Assembly: GCA_046051225.1 (NCBI GenBank)
Contig: JBJOOR010000016.1
Coordinates: 26,399 to 90,398 of the forward strand
Length of the DNA: 64,000 nt
Source: CAIODY01 sp046051225
Lineage (GTDB): Bacteria; Bacteroidota; Bacteroidia; Chitinophagales; CAIODY01
Direction: 5' to 3'
In this document: in pieces, positions 59,786 to 64,000 of the stretch
How positions within the stretch are numbered: position 1 is the first letter of the stretch
Layout: each line of letters starts with the position of its first letter
Translations under genes and position numbers: made by a program
The notes under the pieces: model-generated
Database searches by the model: none
Seen by the model: the letters and a program-made list of their open reading frames with translations, nothing else
What the model was told of the DNA's origin: nothing

Positions 59786-62338
59786 ATGAAACAACGCTCT
59801 ATTGCTATCGTTAGCCGACACAAAAGACTTCTGCTTTTTTATATTTTAGTATTTTTGTTTTTGCAAATTATTTCTATTAAAGCACATTCACAAGGTGTGG
59901 GGATAAACACTTTATCTCCAAAATCTACTTTAGATATTAATGGTTCAACAGGTTTCAAAATTGATTCTATAAACACGAGCATGCAATTAGATTCAATGAA
60001 ATGTTTTGTAGTGGGAAAAAATTCATCTAATATTTTAATCACATTGCCACTAGCCAACAAAATGAAAGGCAGGTATTATTGGGTTAAAAAAAATGGTGTA
60101 GGAAATATTACAATTATGCCTTCGAGCGGAAATTCAATTGATGGCAATTCGATGATTTCACTTTCAAATATTGGGCAAGTAGCTAGTATAATTAGTGATG
60201 GTGTTTCAAGATGGATTATTATTTCAAACGAAATAGTTTCAAATACAATTATTGCTAGCTCATCATCATCTTCCTCATCAACATCGAGTGGATGGGGAAT
60301 TACAGGTAATACAGGAATTGTAGATGGTTCAAATTTTATTGGTACTACCACTTCTATTCCCTTAACATTTAAAGTAAATAATATTCAAAGCGCAAGAATA
60401 GACAATACAAATAATAATACATTTTTTGGTTTTCAGAGTGGTGCAGTAAGTAATGCTGCCATGAATAATACTTTTATTGGAAGTTTGAGTGGAGCCACCA
60501 ACACAGCCAATGGCAATACTTTCGTAGGTTTTAAATCGGGTACGGCAAATACAACAGGTGGTGGAAATTCATTTGTAGGTACAAATTCGGGCATGATGAA
60601 TAAAGCAGGAAACTACAATGCATCATTAGGTTTTAATTCATTGCAAAATAATAATTCGGGCAATAATAATACAGCAGTTGGGTTTTCATCAATGCTGGCA
60701 AACACAGGCGGAAGCGGCAACACAACTATTGGTTCTGGTTCATTACAAGTAAACAGAATTGGTAGCAATAATACAGTTGTAGGGCAACAAGCTTTAGATG
60801 CTGATAGTTCATCTAATAATCAAATTTCGATTGGAAGCTATACCAACAAGGCCATTGTGGGTGGTAGCAGCAATATTTTTATTGGTAATAATATTGATAA
60901 TGGAAATGGTACTACAAAATATTCGGGCATTACAAACTCATTAATGATTGGTCATAATTCGGGTTATAATAATCAAGCAAGCAATAATATTTTCTTTGGG
61001 AACAATGCAGGCTACAATAATACAACGGGTACAAAAAATATTTTTGTAGGCTATCAATCGGGCAATAATTCTACTACAGGTTCTAATAATAATTTTGATG
61101 GTTATCAATCAGGATATTCAAATACATCGGGTACTGACAATGCTGCTTTTGGTTTTAATTCATTATTTAATAATACAGCAGGAAATCAAAATACTGCATT
61201 TGGTAAGCAATCATTAAATGGTAATACATCGGGCAATTTGAATGCTGCCGATGGCGCATTTGCATTGTATTCAAACTCAACAGGAAATAATAATACGGCC
61301 AATGGTGCTAATGCATTGTATAGTAATTCATCAGGAAGTAATAATACAGCATTAGGCTACAATTCAGGCAATTCAAACACTTCAGGCAGTAATAATACTT
61401 TTATTGGTTCGGGTGCAAATGCATCGGGTACATTAACTAATGCTACTGCAATTGGCTACAATGCAGTGGTATCAGCCAGCAATAGTATTGTGTTGGGCAA
61501 TGCTGCAAATGTGGGCATTGGTACATCATCGCCTACAGCACCATTGCATATTTTTAATGGTAATTTATTAATGAGCAATTCGGTTGGAACCATGTTGTTG
61601 ATGGATAATACAACAGGCACATTAAATATTGGTGGCGGCAATCAAGATGGCGATTTGGCTGTAAAAGATATGAGTGGAAATTTGAAAAATTATTTAACTG
61701 CTACATCAGGTGCTGCAAATTATTTTAATAATGGTGGCAATTTCGGAATGGGTACAACTACGCCTGCATCAGCATTACACGTTGTTAAAAACGATTTAGG
61801 AAAATCAATTTTAAATATTCAGAATACAAATGCATCAGGTTTATCGGCCATTGATTTTACAACATCAACATCAACATTGGGTATGAGTGTAGGATTTGGA
61901 AATTCAAGTTGTAGTGGAATTTTTACCAGTAAATCTTTTATCAATACTAATAATTCTGATTTAATAATTAGCAAAAATGGAACTACTGCCGATGTTACTT
62001 TATCGGCTGCAACAGGTATGATGGGTGTAAGCACAGCATCGCCAAAATCTACTTTAGATGTGAATGGTTCATTTGGCGCAAACATAACAGTAGCAACTAC
62101 TGCGGTGGCATTAACACAATCAAACTATACCGTGATATTAAGCAATGCAACAGCTAATGTTACATTGCCAGCAGCATCGGCAAATGCAAATCGTATTTAT
62201 CATATTGTGAATAATTCGGGTAGTGCTCGTACCATTACTGGATACATTGCCATTGGCGGATTAACACAAACTGCGGTAGCCAATAGCTTAGCAATTGTAT
62301 TACAAAGCAATGGTACAAACTGGTATCAAATTCAATAA
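59786..62338 (+). CDS. YadA-head-like repeat protein, exported
   Basis: 850 residues, signal peptide about 1-36. A first GVGINTLSPKSTLDINGS block (37-56) recurs near the end as MGVSTASPKSTLDVNGS. A Ser-rich linker (SSSSSSSSTSS) lies near 155-165. Residues about 210-575 are 14-16-residue repeats of the form NTFxGxxSGxxNTTG or NTAxGxxxLxxNxSG, as in YadA-like trimeric left-handed beta-roll heads and phage-fibre proteins. Neither a YadA membrane anchor nor a T9SS tail nor an S74 endosialidase chaperone domain is visible. The mode of surface attachment is unknown. Confidence 0.78.
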   Translation: MKQRSIAIVSRHKRLLLFYILVFLFLQIISIKAHSQGVGINTLSPKSTLDINGSTGFKIDSINTSMQLDSMKCFVVGKNSSNILITLPLANKMKGRYYWVKKNGVGNITIMPSSGNSIDGNSMISLSNIGQVASIISDGVSRWIIISNEIVSNTIIASSSSSSSSTSSGWGITGNTGIVDGSNFIGTTTSIPLTFKVNNIQSARIDNTNNNTFFGFQSGAVSNAAMNNTFIGSLSGATNTANGNTFVGFKSGTANTTGGGNSFVGTNSGMMNKAGNYNASLGFNSLQNNNSGNNNTAVGFSSMLANTGGSGNTTIGSGSLQVNRIGSNNTVVGQQALDADSSSNNQISIGSYTNKAIVGGSSNIFIGNNIDNGNGTTKYSGITNSLMIGHNSGYNNQASNNIFFGNNAGYNNTTGTKNIFVGYQSGNNSTTGSNNNFDGYQSGYSNTSGTDNAAFGFNSLFNNTAGNQNTAFGKQSLNGNTSGNLNAADGAFALYSNSTGNNNTANGANALYSNSSGSNNTALGYNSGNSNTSGSNNTFIGSGANASGTLTNATAIGYNAVVSASNSIVLGNAANVGIGTSSPTAPLHIFNGNLLMSNSVGTMLLMDNTTGTLNIGGGNQDGDLAVKDMSGNLKNYLTATSGAANYFNNGGNFGMGTTTPASALHVVKNDLGKSILNIQNTNASGLSAIDFTTSTSTLGMSVGFGNSSCSGIFTSKSFINTNNSDLIISKNGTTADVTLSAATGMMGVSTASPKSTLDVNGSFGANITVATTAVALTQSNYTVILSNATANVTLPAASANANRIYHIVNNSGSARTITGYIAIGGLTQTAVANSLAIVLQSNGTNWYQIQ

Positions 62339-62438
62339 ATAAAATTAGATAAATACGCTAAATGCCTTATAGTAAAGGCTTTAAAGCAATGGTATCTTTG
62401 ATGAATAATTTAAAAAACAGAAATTCAAAAACAATTAG

Positions 62439-63530
62439 ATGAAACATACTCATAAAATATTTTCAATTTTTATTGCAGTGGCTGGTGGTATTTTATTAAC
62501 TAAAACAAATACAAATGCGGCTACAAATTTTACAACCATAGCGGCTGAAAATATTGATTTATCTAACACAAACGATTTAATAATTACAGATAAAAAAGTT
62601 GAATTAACCAATGGTAAACCGATTGTAAAAATTCCAATTACATTTAATAATTCAACCAATAATGCATTTAGTTTTGAAAATTTGCCAAGCGGTTTAGAAA
62701 AACGAATGGCGCAAATATTTACCACAACACCATCCGATTTATCATCAACTGCTACAGTTAGTTTAGATGCAGCTTTTGTAGGCAATACTTCAAATATTAG
62801 TAATTTAAGATTGATAATGGGCAGCGATAATAATTTTGCAAATGCAGAAGTATACATGCCTACAGCCAGTATTAATGGTGGTGCAATTGAATTTCAAAAC
62901 GTGAATTTGAATGCGATGAAAAAGTTTTTTGCTATTGCATTTGCTGATAAAGATGAACATCCAAACATTACTATAAATGATTTACAAGTAGTAAATAATG
63001 GTAATAAACAATATAGTATTTCGTGGAAAGCCATACAGGATGACAATTTGAAAGGCACTTACAAAATTAGTTATGTAAATGGTAGTGGCGAAAAAGTGTA
63101 TTTAAAAAAAGCAATGAAAAATGAATCAGGATTAAACATTAGATACGATATAAATTTTTCGATTAAAGAAGAAATGGATATGGCAACTTTTGTTTTAGAA
63201 TATGAAAGCGAAAACAAATCAGTTTATTCATTAGGCACTGTAAATGATGAATCAGATGCCGATGGCGAATATGTAGAATTGATTAGTGAAGAAAATTTTA
63301 CAGCCTTAAAAATTAAAACTGTAGCTGGAAGCAAAGATGAACTTACATTAAAATTATATGATGAAAAAGGTAATCAAGTAGCCGATAATCAACCGATAGA
63401 AGTATTACAAGGTGCTTCGCAAATTATTCCAATTGATTTGCCCGATATACAAGGCATGTATTATGCGGTGTTGAGCAGTGGTACATCATCACGTAAAAAG
63501 AAAAAAGTATTTAAAGTTGTTCATTCATAA
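62439..63530 (+). CDS. Secreted protein with T9SS-like C-terminus
   Basis: 363 residues with signal peptide (about 1-27, ends TNAA). Residues 40-190 contain the beta-sandwich pattern LRLIMGSDNNFANAEVYM, IEFQNVNLNAMKKFFAIAFA that resembles DUF8202-type domains of T9SS proteins. A Fn3-like segment follows (195-270). The end (ELTLKLYDEKGNQVAD, IQGMYYAVLSSG, basic tail RKKKKVFKV) mimics a T9SS sorting domain without the PNP motif. It begins 100 bases after the repeat protein, so joint transcription is plausible. Confidence 0.62.
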   Translation: MKHTHKIFSIFIAVAGGILLTKTNTNAATNFTTIAAENIDLSNTNDLIITDKKVELTNGKPIVKIPITFNNSTNNAFSFENLPSGLEKRMAQIFTTTPSDLSSTATVSLDAAFVGNTSNISNLRLIMGSDNNFANAEVYMPTASINGGAIEFQNVNLNAMKKFFAIAFADKDEHPNITINDLQVVNNGNKQYSISWKAIQDDNLKGTYKISYVNGSGEKVYLKKAMKNESGLNIRYDINFSIKEEMDMATFVLEYESENKSVYSLGTVNDESDADGEYVELISEENFTALKIKTVAGSKDELTLKLYDEKGNQVADNQPIEVLQGASQIIPIDLPDIQGMYYAVLSSGTSSRKKKKVFKVVHS

Positions 63531-63603
63531 AAAATATAAATCCAAATAATCTGCGTTATACATAAAACAGCCCATCAAAGTTTACCTTCCGAAAACACAC
63601 ACA

Positions 63604-63642
63604 AAAAATCCTGAACCCTTTTTAAAACGGTTCAGGATTTTT
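63604..63642. terminator. Bidirectional terminator at the right end
   Basis: 14-bp stem (AATCCTGAACC core, 63604-63617 with 63629-63642) with flanking A and T runs. It lies between two converging genes. Confidence 0.9.
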
Positions 63643-63737
63643 TTTATTTACCAACATGTTTTCCTATTAAAAGAAATTCTATGTACTTCATTTTTCAATT
63701 AAGTATAAAGACGACATAAATACAAAAAGTAGAACAA

Positions 63738-64000
63738 TTAAAATTGATTTATTTTATCCTTAAGAATTTCTAATTGCGAAAACAATTCCAATTCTATTCT
63801 CTTATATTTATTAAGGTGCTCTTGATTTTGAGTAAGTTTATTTTGAATCTCATCAATCAAAATTCTTGTTTCTTTGTTCTGATTTATTTTAATTTTTAAT
63901 GAAGAAATTTCATTTTGAAAAATTTCACTTTCAATGAATTTATTAACTAGCTGATTTAATTCTAATTCGGTAATAAGTTCCCAATATTTACCATTTACAT
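63738..64000 (-). CDS. C-terminal part of a coiled-coil protein, truncated by the window edge
   Basis: Open frame of 86 residues entering from beyond the right edge and ending at a stop at 63738. The visible part starts VNGKYWELITELELN and continues as a Lys/Glu/Gln/Ile/Leu-rich coiled coil (INQNKETRILIDEIQNKL, YKRIELELFSQLEILKDKI). The family cannot be told from this piece. It converges on the preceding gene across a bidirectional terminator. Confidence 0.7.
   Translation of the reverse strand, partial: VNGKYWELITELELNQLVNKFIESEIFQNEISSLKIKINQNKETRILIDEIQNKLTQNQEHLNKYKRIELELFSQLEILKDKINQF

Noticed and set aside
60420..61480. Regularly spaced DNA repeats that could suggest a CRISPR-like array
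   Set aside because: They are in frame and encode the YadA-head-like protein repeats; unit lengths vary and there are no conserved direct repeats with unique spacers.
62364..62379. Hairpin behind the YadA-head-like gene as a terminator
   Set aside because: Only 5 bp of stem and a short T run; too weak to call, so the next gene may be co-transcribed.

Overview
The window looks like chromosomal DNA of a free-living member of the Bacteroidota, probably a Chitinophagales/Sphingobacteriales-like lineage. The DNA is AT-rich. Several exported proteins end in type IX secretion (T9SS) type A sorting domains. There are PKD, SdrD-B, FG-GAP and SBBP-type repeat proteins. One sensor kinase is of the Y_Y_Y/propeller (HTCS-like) type. 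GAPDH carries the long N-terminal extension familiar from this phylum. Several genes are preceded by the Bacteroidota -7 box TAnnTTTG, and most starts have no Shine-Dalgarno sequence. No phage, transposase, CRISPR array, tRNA or rRNA was seen.

Layout. 1-5.1 kb: dtd, an extended gap, a CpeT-like exported protein, an orphan small protein and a T9SS cargo protein. 5.4-8.7 kb: a giant PKD/SdrD-B/T9SS surface protein. 8.9-10.6 kb: a cluster of small soluble proteins (DUF1801, VOC, SRPBCC/AHSA1, STAS-like). 10.7-13.8 kb: acyl-CoA dehydrogenase, an exported unknown and hldD. 13.9-18.0 kb: a hybrid propeller sensor kinase with its own Hpt protein. 18.1-33.6 kb: one uninterrupted minus-strand S10-spc-alpha ribosomal cluster of 29 genes, rplC to rplQ, including secY, map, infA, rpmJ and rpoA. 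It is driven from a good -33/-7 promoter and a leader of about 200 nt; rpsJ, normally next to rplC, is absent.

33.9-38.4 kb: a secreted 1491-residue protein of unknown function. 38.6-42.9 kb: hutI, thrS and a TTG-started membrane acyltransferase. 43.0-50.3 kb: four exported minus-strand proteins (FG-GAP T9SS cargo, M28 peptidase, a PKD-like protein, and an Fn3/T9SS cargo containing a G13 tract), separated by palindromic terminators. 50.5-56.2 kb: a membrane Fe-S oxidoreductase without its usual partner, proS, a second hybrid kinase and corA. 56.4-63.5 kb: a cell-envelope set (Asn/Tyr/Gly-rich lipoprotein, FadL-type porin, YadA-head-like repeat protein, and a secreted protein with a T9SS-like end). 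A truncated coiled-coil gene leaves the right edge.

The ribosomal cluster and tRNA synthetases are housekeeping. The accessory content is mostly envelope and surface proteins whose export depends on a T9SS encoded elsewhere. I did not find a clear new multi-gene system. The best leads are the G13 tract in a surface protein, the 1491-residue secreted protein with a possible internal winged-helix segment, the propeller kinase that has a Hpt partner but no DNA-binding output, the CpeT-like protein in an apparent heterotroph, and the lipoprotein/porin/repeat-protein cluster.
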